64,000 nt of DNA. Origin: Paralithodes platypus. Taxonomy: Eukaryota > Arthropoda > Malacostraca > Decapoda > Lithodidae. Positions 10,152 through 21,700 of the stretch are shown one piece after another. The stretch lies in assembly GCA_032716605.1 (NCBI GenBank), contig JAVRFV010002325.1, forward strand, positions 1 to 64,000. The letters are read 5' to 3'. The notes beneath the pieces are model-generated. The model was not told the origin of the DNA, did no database searches, and saw only the letters and a program-made list of their open reading frames with translations. How positions within the stretch are numbered: the first letter of the stretch is position 1; the number at the start of each line of letters is the position of its first letter. Position numbers and translations under genes: made by a program.

Positions 10152-12056
10152 TTTTACTTCCCTCTCCTTCGTTGTAGGCTCGTCCTCGAGCCTCAAGGGT
10201 GAAGTAAAGAGCAGTATAGTCATGGTGGGTCATTTGGAGGCTGTGTAGAAGGTCCCACCAGGCAAGAGAGCGAGGGTCAGGTTTCTTGTGCAGGTCTATG
10301 TAGACCTGTAGGGATGTGTCTTCGATGTTGTGGAGGGCGGCTGCCCGGGCTTGATGTGGCCGTTGTAGACGGGCTAAGCGTCCTGTGGACGATTTTAATT
10401 TAATACGTCTTATGAACGGTGTGCATTTGTCCTCAGTGGGGGTAGGGACGGGAGTGACGAATGGTGTGGATGTGTTCATGGTGGAGGTCAGGTATTGAGT
10501 GAGGTGTGTGGGACTGACAGGAGGCCTCTTCAGTGTGGTGAAGGGGTTAACAACTGAAGGGGAGGGACTAACGCGTGAAGGCGGAGCTGGGGGTGAAGGG
10601 GGGATATGAGTCTGGGGTTTTTGGGGTTGTCTTGGGTGGTGTTGCAGGCTGGGAAAAATATATGGAGGCAATGTGCAATATTGGTTTAGGTAAGGTGTGT
10701 GATGGAGGTGTGTGAGAAAGAGGGGGTGTGTGTGTTGTGTGGCTTGGGCTTTTAGTGGAAGAAAGGGGTTTTGTTTTTACATAACTGTCTTCAAATCTGA
10801 TGGGTCTGTTGATGATTCTACCTTTGGAGGTTCTGGTGGGAAAGTAGATTTTTGTAGTGGGACTTGAGTCGCTCGACGATGTTTTATATTGAGGGGAAGA
10901 ACGCTTTACAGGTATAGGACATTTAGGGGGGGTGATGTAGGGGGTTATTTGAGAGGTAGATGCGTGTGGAGGCTTTTGTCGAGTGAGGGTGGTAGGAGGA
11001 ATGGGAGAGGATTGGGTGGGGGTATTGATGGGGGTTCTCGGAGGGGCGACTTTGTGGGGGAATTTAAGTGGGGGTGTGGAGGTCAGGTATGTCATTTTGG
11101 AGGGGCTTTGGTTGGGAGTTACTTGTGTGGTAGACGTGGTGGGTGAGGAGGGGTTGGTCGTTGGCATAGGGTAGTCTTTAGCGGGAGGTTGGTTGGGGGT
11201 TTTATGAGATGATGAGGTTAGTTGATGCGTGGGTGGGGTCGCAGGGATAGTGGAGGGGAAAGGGGTGGATGCGGGGGGCGGGCTCGACGAGTGGGTAGTG
11301 AGTGGAGGTTTAATTGGAACAGTTGGGGGTAGGAAAGTGTGTTGGGTGCGTTCTTTGGTGGGGTTGGTGATTTGATGGTGGTGGAAATAGGTGGTTTTGT
11401 GGGAGTTTGGTGGCGGGGGCAGATCTAGAAGGTAATTCGGGGTGATGGGGTGGGGGTTGAGAGGGGATGAGGTTGAAGGGGAAGGTATTTGCTTTCGTGG
11501 GAGGGTGGGGGTGGTTATTTTTGGAATATAGTTAGAGGGGTGATGGTGTTTGCTTGTGATTATTCGTCTTCTTTCCCTTTGTGGAGGAGAATTCGACGAA
11601 GAAGAAGAGGAGGAGGAGGATAGTGGTCTGGCAGCTCAACGGAACTTTGTTACCAGGGTGTGTTTTCTGGAGGGTTTAAAGGATTTCAGTCGTGGGCGTA
11701 AGTTGTAGCGTGAGGTGACTGGGGTAGATTGTGTGGTGCGGTTGGGTGTGTACTTGGTTTTAGGTGGGGGTGGTGGTTTTCTTACTGTGGTGCCTGGTGG
11801 AGGTACTTCAGGGCTAGACGGGAGGGTTTCTGTTATGGTCGGGGTTGTGGGTGGAGGTTTTCGTACTTTGATATTTTGGGGAGGTACTTTACTATCAGAA
11901 GTGAAGGAATTGGTCATGGTGGAGGAAGGTGTGATAGTGGGGCTTGGGGTTGGGGGGTTAGTTTGGGGGGTATGTTGAGGAATGATCGGCAGGTTCTGTG
12001 CTGGAGGGTTTAGGCCTTTAGGGGTTTGTAGGGGAACATTTATAGCCTGAGGGGAG
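9919..12056 (-). pseudogene. Gypsy-2 third ORF, Pro/Thr/Ser-rich, unknown function
   Basis: Downstream of integrase three overlapping minus-strand frames (12056-11636, 11167-10568, 10671-9919) encode long P/T/S-rich low-complexity protein, ending in a more normal segment with SLAWWDLLHSLQMTHHDYTA and a basic tail (RERRKKERRHQ). No transmembrane segment, furin site or envelope-like cysteine pattern is seen, so this is not called env. The last roughly 230 nt lie inside the LTR and are repeated at 21756-21984 in the other LTR with an open frame. Frames are broken around 11200-11600. It could be an accessory factor or the C-terminal tail of pol. Confidence 0.55.
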
Positions 12057-12856
12057 TGTGGGGGTCGGTTTTTTACACCATACCCGAAAGAGGATTTATG
12101 GAGCTCCGATCTTACTCTCAACCATCTGAAACAATTTAACCAGCACACCTAAACTTCGTTAAATGCGGAAATAGCCTCACGAAAATATCATGCCCTGGTG
12201 GGGCACGAACTCTCGACCCTTGGGTGTGAGGCAGGCACCTTAGTTAGACCAATAGAGATATCCCACTTGGCCTGTTCGGCTCAGGGTATTTCCGCATCCG
12301 AGGTCTTTTAGGCTAGCCTATTTTCACTGACTTTACACTACTTCACCTTCCGAAGCGAAAGCTCCGAACAGAGAGGAACGAACAGAGAGGAACAAGCTTG
12401 AGCCGAATCGACCGAGAGTCCGTCAGAGAGATGAACGGGAATGGTGAGTCAACTTCACTGAGCGATGCTACACGCACCTACAAACTGCCCAGTTGGCAAC
12501 TCGCTTGGGCGGCTGGCAACCCAACCCTATTGAGCCTCACAACACTCCCTGCTCTCTCCTATCTCTTCCTTGTCCTGTGGGGGTCGGTTTTTACACCATA
12601 CCGAAAGAGGATTTATGGAGCTCCGATCTACTCTCAACCATGGAACAATTTAACCAGCACACCTAAACTTCGTTAAATGCGGAAATAGCCTCACGAAAAT
12701 ATCATGCCCTGGTGGGGGCACGAACTCTCGACCCTTGGGTGTGAGGCAGGCACCTTACCAGTTAGACCAATAGAGATATCCCACTTGGCCTGTTCGGCTC
12801 AGGGTATTTCCGCATCCGAGGTCTCTTTAGGCTAGCCTATTTTCACTGACTTTACA
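12057..12856 (-). mobile_element. TRIM-like element with tRNA-bearing terminal repeats
   Basis: Two 281-bp direct repeats, 12057-12337 and 12576-12856, start TGTGGGGGTCGG and end GACTTTACA, and flank 238 bp of non-repeated sequence. A 4-bp duplication GGAG (12053-12056, 12857-12860) flanks the whole 800 bp. TG..CA ends, direct terminal repeats, short internal region and lack of coding sequence fit a terminal-repeat retrotransposon in miniature. Each repeat holds, on the minus strand, a tRNA-like segment with a CTGCCTCACAC anticodon arm as in tRNA-Val(CAC). A purine-rich run (GGAAGGTGAAG, minus strand) precedes the left repeat. The alternative is two SINE copies or a duplication. Confidence 0.6.
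12707..12783 (-). other. tRNA-Val-like segment in the right TRIM repeat
   Basis: Read on the minus strand, the order is an acceptor-like start GGGATATC, an A-box-like TGGTCTAACTGGTA, the CTGCCTCACAC anticodon arm, then a B-box-like GAGAGTTCGTGCC. Arms pair imperfectly. The left repeat (about 12188-12262) has lost a few bases in the A-box region. It is more likely a pol III promoter remnant than a working tRNA gene. Confidence 0.5.
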
Positions 12857-14024
12857 GGAGGGGTAGTACGGGTGTTCAATTCAGGGTCGGACGTGTGGGG
12901 TGGGGTAATGTCTTGTGGTTTTAGAGGTTTAAATGCTCGGACGAATCTATTTCTGAACGTGCGAGTCACGCCGTGATAATCAATGATGACTTGATAGGCA
13001 TTTGTGACTTTGATGATGGTGTAGGGTCCAACATAGCGAGGGCCTAATTTGTTGGTGACAGGGAGGTTGGCTATCATTACGGTGTCATGGATGGCGAAAG
13101 GGTTTTATCATCGGGGTTATCATTTTTGGTGTTTTTACAGGTTTGGGCGGTATGGAGGGTGTTTTGCAGATGTTACAATGGGTCAATTGTGGAGGTGTTG
13201 GAGGGGAGGTGAGCGTGATGGTGGAACGGCAGTAACAGAGGGGGTACGCCGTAAACACGTTAATGAGGTGAACTACCGTCTTCTCGGGGACAGGTGTTCA
13301 TGCCCCATTGTAAAAAATTTATCTGTGATGGCCAGTCTGAGGTGTTAAGAGCAATCATTTTGGTACGTAACTGGTTGTTGATGGTGCGATGGCTGCGTTC
13401 GCATATAGCATTTCCTTGAGGCCAGTACAGGGATGAGTGTTTGATCTTAATACCGCATTGTTGGGTGAACTGGTGCCAAACGTGTCCACTAAATTCGAGG
13501 GCATTGTCGGATAGAAGAGCAAGGGGAAGGCCGAATATAGGGAACACTTCTGTGGCAAGCAGTGCGGCGACTGTGGTGGCTGTGTGGTCTTTAACTGGGC
13601 AGGCTATTACAAATTTTAAATATACGTCAACAAATGTGATGATATAGTGGTTGCCAGCGTAAGAAGGAAACGGGCCCATGATGTCGAGGGATAGGACTTG
13701 GAACGGTTTGTTGGCAGAAATGGTACCAGCTGGGCCTGGGGTGCGTGATCTATCCTTCCCCAATAAACAAGGTTTGCAGGATTCTGTCACGCGTTGTGCA
13801 ATCTTGGAGGGGTTGGGGTCCAGTACTGATCCGCGAAGATTTTTAACATTTTCTTTTGTCCAAGGTGTATGCCGTTTCCCTCGTGGATGGCAATCATGTA
13901 GTCGTGGGCAATGGTGGGGTCTAGGACTATGTGACCGGAGTCTGTGGCAAGTTGATCTCCCCAGCGAGTCAGTTTCTTGAAGATATTTAACGGTATCCAG
14001 GGTGGTCTGATCCTTGATTCCCAA
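12857..14024 (-). pseudogene. Gypsy-2 integrase
   Basis: Frame 14024-13260 holds a remnant of the zinc-binding end (ESCKPCLLGKDR) and the catalytic core with LSLDIMGPFP, LLSDNALEFSG and GNAICERSHRTINN as the D, D and E blocks. Frame 13077-12857 holds the C-terminal GPY/F module (LGPRYVGPYTI). The two are out of frame and the zinc finger is broken by frameshifts. The downstream end is cut by the TRIM-like element at 12856. It lies after RNase H, the normal Ty3/gypsy order. Confidence 0.85.
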
Positions 14025-14103
14025 GATTGAATTAGTGAGGGGGCTGGGGGGGAATTATGTGGGTTGATGGGGGTATGTAAGAGCTCAGTGTTTTGTAAGG
14101 CGG

Positions 14104-16109
14104 CTAGGTTGGTGGGGGGTCTTTCGGTACTGGCAAACGTGACAGGGCGTCTGCATTGGTGTGAAGTTTACCTGGACGATACTGTATTGTAAAATCGTAG
14201 TCCTCTAGTGTCTCTCTCCAGCGTACCAAGATGGCTGAGTTGGTTTCGCACCTATGCAACCATTGCAAAGATTGATGGTCGGTTATTATATCTAGTTTCG
14301 CGCCCAACACAAATGACCTGAAGTGGTTGAGTGCCCAAATGATCCCTAGGCACTCTCTCTTGGTGGCTGCATAATTCTGTTGGGCTTGGTTGAGTGTGGA
14401 GCTGGCATACGCTAGCACATGTTCCTCTCCGTCTCTTACTTGAGCTAAAACTGCACCAATGGCGTACAGAGATACGTCGGTATAAAGACGGAAAGGTTTA
14501 TGGTAATCAGGGAAAGCGACAATAGGGGCTTGGATCAGCTTTTGTTTCAAAGTGTTAAATCGAGGTCTCTTTCAGGTGTCCATGTGAATGTGGTGTCCTT
14601 GTGGGTGAGTTGGTGGAGGGGTCTGGCTATTGCGGCAAAGTGTGGGACGAAACGTCTGTAGTATGTGGCTAAACCTAGAAAAGAACGTACTCCTTTAACG
14701 GTGGTGGGTGGGGGTTGGTTTTGTATGGCTTGAAGTTTCTTGGGGTCTGGTGCAATGCCATGTTCAGATATTACATGGCCGAGGAAATCTACCTTATTTC
14801 GTGCAATCTCGCATTTTGAGGGTTTCAATTTCAGCCCGGCGGCTCGGATTCTTTGAAGAACTTGTTTCAACCTGAGGAGGTGTCTTCCTAGGTTTGTGAG
14901 TACACAATAATATCGTCTAGATACGCTAGGCAGGTTTCCCAGGTAAGGCCATGTAATACCGCTTCCATCAAACGGGAGAAAGTGGCGGGTCCGTTGCAGA
15001 GGCCAAAAGGTAGGATGTTAAATTCGTAGTGGTGGCCACCACTAGTGGAGAATGCTGCTTTTTCTTGGTCCTCTGCCTTGATGGGCACTTGCCAATACCC
15101 TGCTTGCAAGTCGAGGGTAGTGAACCATCTGGATCCGTATAGGGAGTCAAGGGAATCGTCTATCCTGGGTAATGGCGTAGCGTCCTTAATGGTTACATCA
15201 TTCAATCTCCTGTAATCTACGCAAAAACGGGTTGACCCATCTTTCTTTTTTACTAGGACAACAGGGGAAGACCAGGGGCTGATGGACGGGGTAGCAATTC
15301 TGGCCTCTAACATCTCTTGGACTTGGCGTTCCTCTTCCTGGCGTTGTATGGGATTTTTTCTACGGGATGGTTGTCTTATGGGGGGGGTCTGTGGTGTTAA
15401 TGATGTGTTGTTCAACATCGGTCTGTCCTATTTCAGTGGGTTGTTGGGCAAATACGTCACTGAACTCTAGCAATAGTTCGTACATACTGTGTTTTTGGTG
15501 GTCGGATAATGTGTCAGGGAGAGGGGGTAATTTGAGACTGGTAGGGGTTTCATTGGAATCTATGGGGAGGTCATCAAATGTTTCGAGGTCTCCTATGATG
15601 AGGCCTTTTGGTAATGTCAGGGATTCTTCAGAGATATTGGCCACTAGAATGTGGTTTATGCGAGCGGAAATTATGGCGGGTTGTAGGAGGCAACGATTGG
15701 GGTTGGTGGACGTGGTAGTGGGGGAAAATATCATGTGAGTTTGGGGTATGGGTCGAAGGTTAACCCATTTTTGATGGCGAGGGGGAATTTGACATTTATC
15801 TTGAACTACAGCTGGGCTAATGATGGTGGGGGACCGACTGGTGAGCAGGTGCTCGGTACGCATGAGGGGGGGATTAACGGCGCGTGTGGGAGGATCAGAG
15901 TGGTGAGGTGTGAGTGATTTAGAAAACGGAATTTGTTGGTGGGACTGCGGAGGGTTGGTGGGGGAAGAGTTAGGTATAGAACATGGGTTATTGGTGGAGG
16001 ACTGATGTACTGATTTGTGGTTGTTAACCAGTGAGACCCAGCGTCGCACGTGATGCGTCGGCAGTGTTTGATCACCAACTCCCAGCGACGCATCACGTGC
16101 GTCCGACAT
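14104..16109 (-). pseudogene. Gypsy-2 reverse transcriptase and RNase H
   Basis: Frame 16109-15360 encodes a P/T-rich linker ending in a conserved pre-RT stretch (LLLEFSDVFAQQPTEIG). RT (15418-14888) shows SPVVLVKKKDGSTRFCVDYR, FTTLDLQAGYWQVP, FNILPFGLCNGPATF and the active-site block CLAYLDDIIVYS. The connection (14870-14547) has DFLGHVISEHGI and FLGLATYYRRFV. RNase H (14550-14104) has FRLYTDVS, KRECLGIIWALNHF and NADALSRLP. Four frames are used, so three or more frameshifts have accumulated. The key catalytic residues remain readable. Confidence 0.9.
16037..16102. repeat. Hairpin-forming inverted repeat
   Basis: Arms GCACGTGATGCGTCG and CGACGCATCACGTGC pair perfectly over 15 bp across a loop of about 25 nt, at the start of the Gypsy-2 RT linker frame. 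The role is unknown. Confidence 0.6.
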
Positions 16110-16261
16110 ATAAAAAACACTTACGTGGCTCGTAAGGTAGGATATGGCGGGAGAATAGGAGGGGGAGGTACCGTAGTGTGTGTGGGAGCCGGGCCAGTAG
16201 GTGTGAGCGGGCCGAGACAGCCGCGCGGCTGGTGGTGGTGGGCTTAGTGGGGATACTTTAC

Positions 16262-16660
16262 ACCCTTAGTTCACCGCCACTTTGAACCTTCATTACTCCG
16301 GTCGTATGGGAGCTAGAGGCTTGAGATTTATGTGAGACACTCCTTAGGCTGTATGCCGTACAATGCCCTACTCAGTTTTCACCCTAGTGCTCCCGGGCGG
16401 GTGGTCATGCGGGGGAGACGAGTTTTCGACCCCCCCGCCCCCCAAATGACCGAGGTGAGTTTTTTTTATTTTTTTATTCATTTCTCACCTTTCTCTTCCA
16501 TTTTGGCTCAACAAATTTTTTTGAGGCTCCCCCCCCCCCCCCAAAAAAAAAAACCGAGGTGATTTTTTTTTTTTTTTTTTTTCATTTCTCATCCTTGTCT
16601 TCCATTTTAGCAAACAAACAAAAATTAGTGAAAATGGCTTGGGACTGGGGTGAACAAAAT
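16262..16660. repeat. Low-complexity stretch inside Gypsy-2
   Basis: Contains C runs, A and T tracts, and a doubled segment of about 100 bp around CATTTCTC and CTTCCATTTT. No coding sequence is supported. It separates the 17108-16668 frame from the RT linker. Confidence 0.5.
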
Positions 16661-16667
16661 ATTATAA

Positions 16668-17108
16668 CTAGCCGGGGCTCAACGGGTTAAAAGGACGAAT
16701 TTGGGGAGTTTTGTCGGTGGCAGTGACGGTTTGTTTAGAGGTTATCTGGGATTGGTGGGTTTGTCTGTCATGATGGGGTGAGTCAAGTGTGGAGTTTTGA
16801 AGTTTTTTAGGGGTGTGAATTGTGTGGAGGTGGAAGGGAGCTACTGACGGAAAGTTGTCACAAGGGAAATTTTGTTGGTTGTGGAATAGCTGAGCATTTC
16901 TGGGGGCATGGGGAAAACATTGTTGGGTACATAGGTCGGCATTTTCCCTGGAAACATGTGTACATAAATATTTGGTAGAATGGCTTTTACATACATAAGA
17001 GTCTGTCCTGGAAACATGGGAGGATTGATCCTGGACAGAGTTAGGAGAAATGGGGGGGTTTACATCATTGAGTTGCTTGGACTTGTCTTCTTTCGTTTGT
17101 TGAGGCAT
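16668..17108 (-). CDS. Gypsy-2 frame between protease and RT, unknown
   Basis: A 146-codon frame rich in S, H, N, P and C lies between the protease and the RT linker, in the place where pol should run through. It has no recognised motif. Cysteines appear as CKSHSTKYLC and ADLCTQQCF. It may be the remains of a protease-RT linker or filler. It is listed because it fills an otherwise unexplained part of the element. Confidence 0.3.
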   Translation of the reverse strand: MPQQTKEDKSKQLNDVNPPISPNSVQDQSSHVSRTDSYVCKSHSTKYLCTHVSRENADLCTQQCFPHAPRNAQLFHNQQNFPCDNFPSVAPFHLHTIHTPKKLQNSTLDSPHHDRQTHQSQITSKQTVTATDKTPQIRPFNPLSPG

Positions 17109-17208
17109 TTTTTCAACGGAATGAGTGATATTTTGAGAGAACTCGGGGCAAGGGGGGGGGGGGGTTTAGGAGTTACCTTAGTGCTATCTGCAACTTGGTA
17201 ATCTTGAC

Positions 17209-17688
17209 TCAGAGTTTGTTGAGGGTGGAGGTGTTTTTTCTTTTTGTGAACTGGTTTCTGCATGATTGGTTTGTCAGAGGCTTTGGATTGGATTTTTTTT
17301 TTTTTAATGAGATCAGCCTCTGGCCGCAGTCAACCTGGGCCTGGAGTTTTTGAAGGAGGTCAAGTCCCAGGAAACCATCGTAATATTTACAGTGGGAGGA
17401 AAATACTGTGAACGGGTGATAACAACGGGCATGGGGGGCAGGAGTAGTTACTGACAGGGGCAAAGTGTCTCCTAGGAGATCTAAGTAGGTATCAGCAGCT
17501 GAGATTAGTTCTGATTTGGTAGGTAACAAGGGGCCAAATAGTCGGTGGTGTTGATCATAATAAGACTTGAACAAACATGACTTAGCAGCTCCCGTGTCGA
17601 TTAACAAGCGGACAAGAATGTCCTTGATTTTGGCCATGTAGTAAATGGGGGCAGTGCGATCAGTTATGGCGTCCCCCGCCGAGGCCAT
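17209..17688 (-). pseudogene. Gypsy-2 aspartic protease
   Basis: The active-site block is VRLLIDTGAAKSCL, preceded by a short beta-rich stretch, and followed about 70 residues later by GFLGLDLLQKL, the usual hydrophobic-GxD motif of retropepsins. The tail is basic and low-complexity. It would cut Gag-Pol as a dimer. It is separated from gag by a short acidic frame (17939-17706) and is in a different frame from it. Confidence 0.8.
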
Positions 17689-17705
17689 CGTGGGCGGGGG
17701 ATACT

Positions 17706-18679
17706 TTAAAAATCCTGGGAGTTGGTATCTACCTCCTCCAGGGTTTCCTCAGTATCGTCTGAGGTCATGATATGGGCTATGTCTTCGGTGTGCATTTCCT
17801 CCATTTCTTCCTCTTGTCCCAACTCCTCTTCATTTACAGAAATGCGAGGAGTAAAGGGGCGAGGTTTGGCAGAGTCACGAATTTGATGGAGGGCACACTT
17901 AGCACTACAGGCAGGGAAATCATAAGGGTTGATAATCACTAATGTAGGGTTCTTACTTTGGTAGGTGTTGTAGGTTTTGTTTCGGTTGAAGATTCTGCGT
18001 GGCTGGGTAGGTTGGAACCGGGGCCTACTGGATTGGGGCTTGCCGGAAGGGTAGGTAGGTTTGTTATGGAAGGATGAGGATGGGTAGGCATTCTTGGAGT
18101 TGAAGGTTTGAGCCTTGGGGTTTTGGTTGTCAAGGTGCTGTGGGTGTGTGGGGAACCTCTTGATACAGCGATTTGGGTGGGTGTTTCTGTGCGCACGGCC
18201 AAAATACGTCGGATCGTGATGAGATCTTTTTGATATCCGACGAAATCGTGCACACGGAAATGATCCTTTACTGCTGAGGGCAATATTGATACAAGGTTGA
18301 CCAGAATCTGCTGTTCTTGCTGGATTCTGGTCAATGTGGGGAAAGACACTTTGATATGTTGGGCGATTTTATTCACTGTGGCATCTAGATCGCCTTCGAA
18401 TTTAGTGTCTTGGATACGGGTGTGGGCCACGAAAACGCCCAACGAAGGCTTAATGGCCTCTATCACTATTGGGCGAAATTCGTCCCATGTGAGAGCAGGG
18501 CGCACTTGGTAGGCAACCAGGGAAACGTCTTTTCCCAGGTGCGTTAATGTCACGGCTATCTTTTCTGCGTCCGTGGTATAAACTAGGTCAAGTACGCGTT
18601 TCACTATGTCCATGAACGTTTCAATCTCGTAAGTCTCCCCATCATAATGTGGGATGGGAATGTGAGAACGGTGGGCCAT
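17706..18679 (-). pseudogene. Gypsy-2 gag
   Basis: The start is placed at the ATG at 18679 because the open frame upstream runs through the primer-binding region and LTR. The product begins MAHRSHIPIPHYDGETYE and has a capsid-like helical core (FMDIVKRVLDLVY, EFRPIVIEAIKPS), then a P/T/S-rich tail ending at 17939. A second short frame (17939-17706) with CSAKCALHQIRD and an acidic EEELGQEEEMEE stretch probably continues it after a frameshift. No clear CCHC knuckle remains. It would form the particle. Confidence 0.7.
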
Positions 18680-18742
18680 GATGTTATCGTGTTCTGGCTG
18701 TTCCAAACTTGCAATGTAATGCAACCTTTTATCCGAATCAAG

Positions 18743-18760
18743 AACCACCGCTGCCACCAA
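18743..18760 (-). promoter_or_regulatory. Gypsy-2 primer-binding-like site
   Basis: On the minus strand the bases directly after the LTR end (ATAACA) read TTGGTGGCAGCGGTGGTT, with the TGG expected to pair with a tRNA CCA end. It lies 64 nt before the gag ATG. The tRNA was not identified. Confidence 0.55.
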
Positions 18761-21700
18761 TGTTATGCCCTGTTTTTCTACAGGATTAACTTGGGTAATG
18801 TGAGTTCTAACTGACTGGGTAAGGCTGCATGCACAAAACAAGGTATGAAGAATAGAGAACACAAAATAAGCACACGGTAACAAGACACACGATCACTTTT
18901 ATTGATGTACACACTTCTATAGTTTTCTTGATGATGATTAATATGAAGCATAAGAAGATATGAATACTCGTACAAGACAAATGATAGAATTGAACAACAC
19001 TAGCATTAAGTGGATCTGGATGGAGCCTAGTCTCCCACTTCCAACATTCAGGTATTAATCACAAGTTTATATACTGGAGACCATAAATGTTACTTATAGA
19101 TTCATATTCACTGTTAGATTTATCACTGGTAGCTCTGGTGCACAAGTAGTAGTTCACAGACTAGATTAGACACGCGTATTTTAGAGCACGGGAATTCTAG
19201 TAACCTCAGGGGGGTACTGATCTAAGTTTTATATTCTTGTATCAGAAACACATAGAACGCAAATCAGTGGGCGAACATCAGATATCACTAGGGTTTCACT
19301 TCTATGTAATAATATCTGGATATATGGGTAATTACGAGAGTTAATATCGCCTGTTAATTAATAAACACTGATACGCTTAGCACTTCCTAATGGAATGGTT
19401 ATATGAATTATACTGGGGCAAAGATATAGCCACTTCATAGAAATATTAATAAGTGAGTCTCTAAATAGCACTGTAACACTGTAGCACTGATAGAGTGAAT
19501 CTTGGGTAGTATTTGATTGGTCTGGTCCTGGTTATCTTGCGTCCGTGATGTTGGGGGCTAACGACTGGTTCCGCGGCCGTCCAGATGGTCCATATGTAGA
19601 AAGTTCTCAAGACGGATCTCTTAGCGATCGTTGCTGGTTACACTCTTATATACCCTCTGGTTTCTAGACCTGAATCACAGATATTAGGATCTTCCTGTCA
19701 ATCTGGATCGGAATTAACGCCAAGCGCATCTCACGTCGATCGCTCAGCTTCCCGGTCTGTATGAAGGTTATAAGGTGTACGTAGATTTCTTTTACGTGGA
19801 CAGATCCTTCTATCTAAATCTGCCACGGAGTCTGCCGGCTCTGGAACTCAATTCTCAGGAACAAACAATGATAGAGCTAGAGGTCAACACAAGGGACCAG
19901 CCACTGTTTGGTGTCTATCTTTCAACTGATTTTACTGGGGGCTGGAGCTCGGTTTATAGGTTCGGTTTTGGACCCTGTAGGCAATAGGGATCTAGAGTTT
20001 TGATGGACTTATTTGAGCTCTCAATTGATACGGGAACTAGGTAAGTTACTGTTGTGGCACATGGCTGTATGGAGCCTTCATAATGTGATATAACTGAGCC
20101 TTAGTAAGAGGTACTAATTTGGCTATACTGGAAGTATTTAGGGGAGAGAGACTGGATCTACATTGCGAGGAGGTTTGGGACATCTTTGATAGGAGCGTCT
20201 CTCTTAGATTGCTCAGTCTTCATTCTATGGTATAGCTGAGGTGCTAATTTGGTTATCGGGGTATGCAAGAAAGGTTAATGGGTTATTGTGGGTTAATAGA
20301 GGTTAGTAAGGGTGTTAGTCATACATGGTTAGTTCATTGATAGGAAGAATTCCTGTGCTACCTGGCAATGACCCGGAAGTCAAAACAGGGGTCAGGTGTA
20401 CCTCCGCAGGGGTAGGGGTCTCCCTCCTCGGGTGGGTGAAAGGGGTAGGTGCGCGTCCTCTCTCTGTGATGGTCGTCTGGGCGGCTGTGGCTGGGGGCTT
20501 GCCATATTACAAGTGTTTGTAATAACCCTCTGTTTATGAGACAGATGTGGGTGTTCGTAATACCAAAACCGAAGGTGCCTTGATCAGCTGGTTTAATTGG
20601 TTGGGTTGTTAATTGCATGGTTTGTTGGATGTGGTGGAGACTGGGTTGCTAACTCTGCCACATTTATCTGGAAGTACTGACGATCATTTGGTACAGGGTT
20701 GTGAATGGGTTGTGAGGGAATAGATGGCATGCAAAGGGTTAGTAAAGTTCTAATGGTGTTCCTTCCTACTGGGGGAAGGTAGGCTGGATAGGAGTATATA
20801 TACAAAAGGTTTGAGAATGTTAGTAACGGAAAAGTTAAGGATATTCAGGGGGTATGGTGGAGAGGCTAGGTTAGGAGGGAGTCGAGGAGCGTGGGGGGTT
20901 AACGAGAGGGAGAGGGTTAAGGGGGCTACGTGGAAGTTTGACCCTAAGGTCTCTGGGCGTAGGGGTGGCATTAGGCTACAGTTGGTATCTTAGACTGGGG
21001 GTTAACGACAGGGAAGGTAGGTTAATCAAACGCTACCGGGGGATGAGCAATAGGTGGTGGTATATGAGTCTAGAAATTATAGAATCATGTGGACTGTGGG
21101 GAAGATGAGGTTAGCTGTAGGTGTGTGCTTGACTGTGGATAAAAGTAGAGAAAAACATAGTGTATTATTACTCGTCAATACGATGGGTTATGGACACTAT
21201 TAGTTGACACGATTTCTTGCTGATCTAGTTGTCCCTGGGAGCTGCGTTTTCTATGAAATATATACCAAAGAAAGCGGCAGTTCGTAGGAGTAGCTTCGTT
21301 ATTGTTTCGTGGTAGATATGCATCGAGACAATGGTAAAAGAGGGTTATCTATACAATCTCTGGTTGGGGTAAGAATTAGAGTTACTGCATGGTTGCTAAC
21401 ATCTTCAGTCATTATCTCTGTCTAGGTCTTACAGGAATAATGGTTATATATACAATGGTGTACCCGTGGGTATCATAGTTTCTTATCAATTATGACATGG
21501 GGGTTAACATATTACTTCTCGGATGGAAGAACATACATAGATTTATGGGGGCGGTTTGTCTTCAGAAACTTAGTCTGGCAAGACAAGGTATTTTAGGGTA
21601 TGTTGATATTGATATCTTAACTTAGGGACAGGGCATGGGTGTATTAAATTAAGGTGTATTCATGTTCATCATCATGTAGGTAGAGTCTGGCGGGTAAGAG

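Noticed and set aside
10889..11174. Gly-rich + strand frames
   Set aside because: They are the antisense of the Pro/Thr-rich third ORF of Gypsy-2.
12181..12262. Functional tRNA gene
   Set aside because: Arms are imperfect, the A-box region is shortened in this copy, and it is part of a 281-bp repeat.
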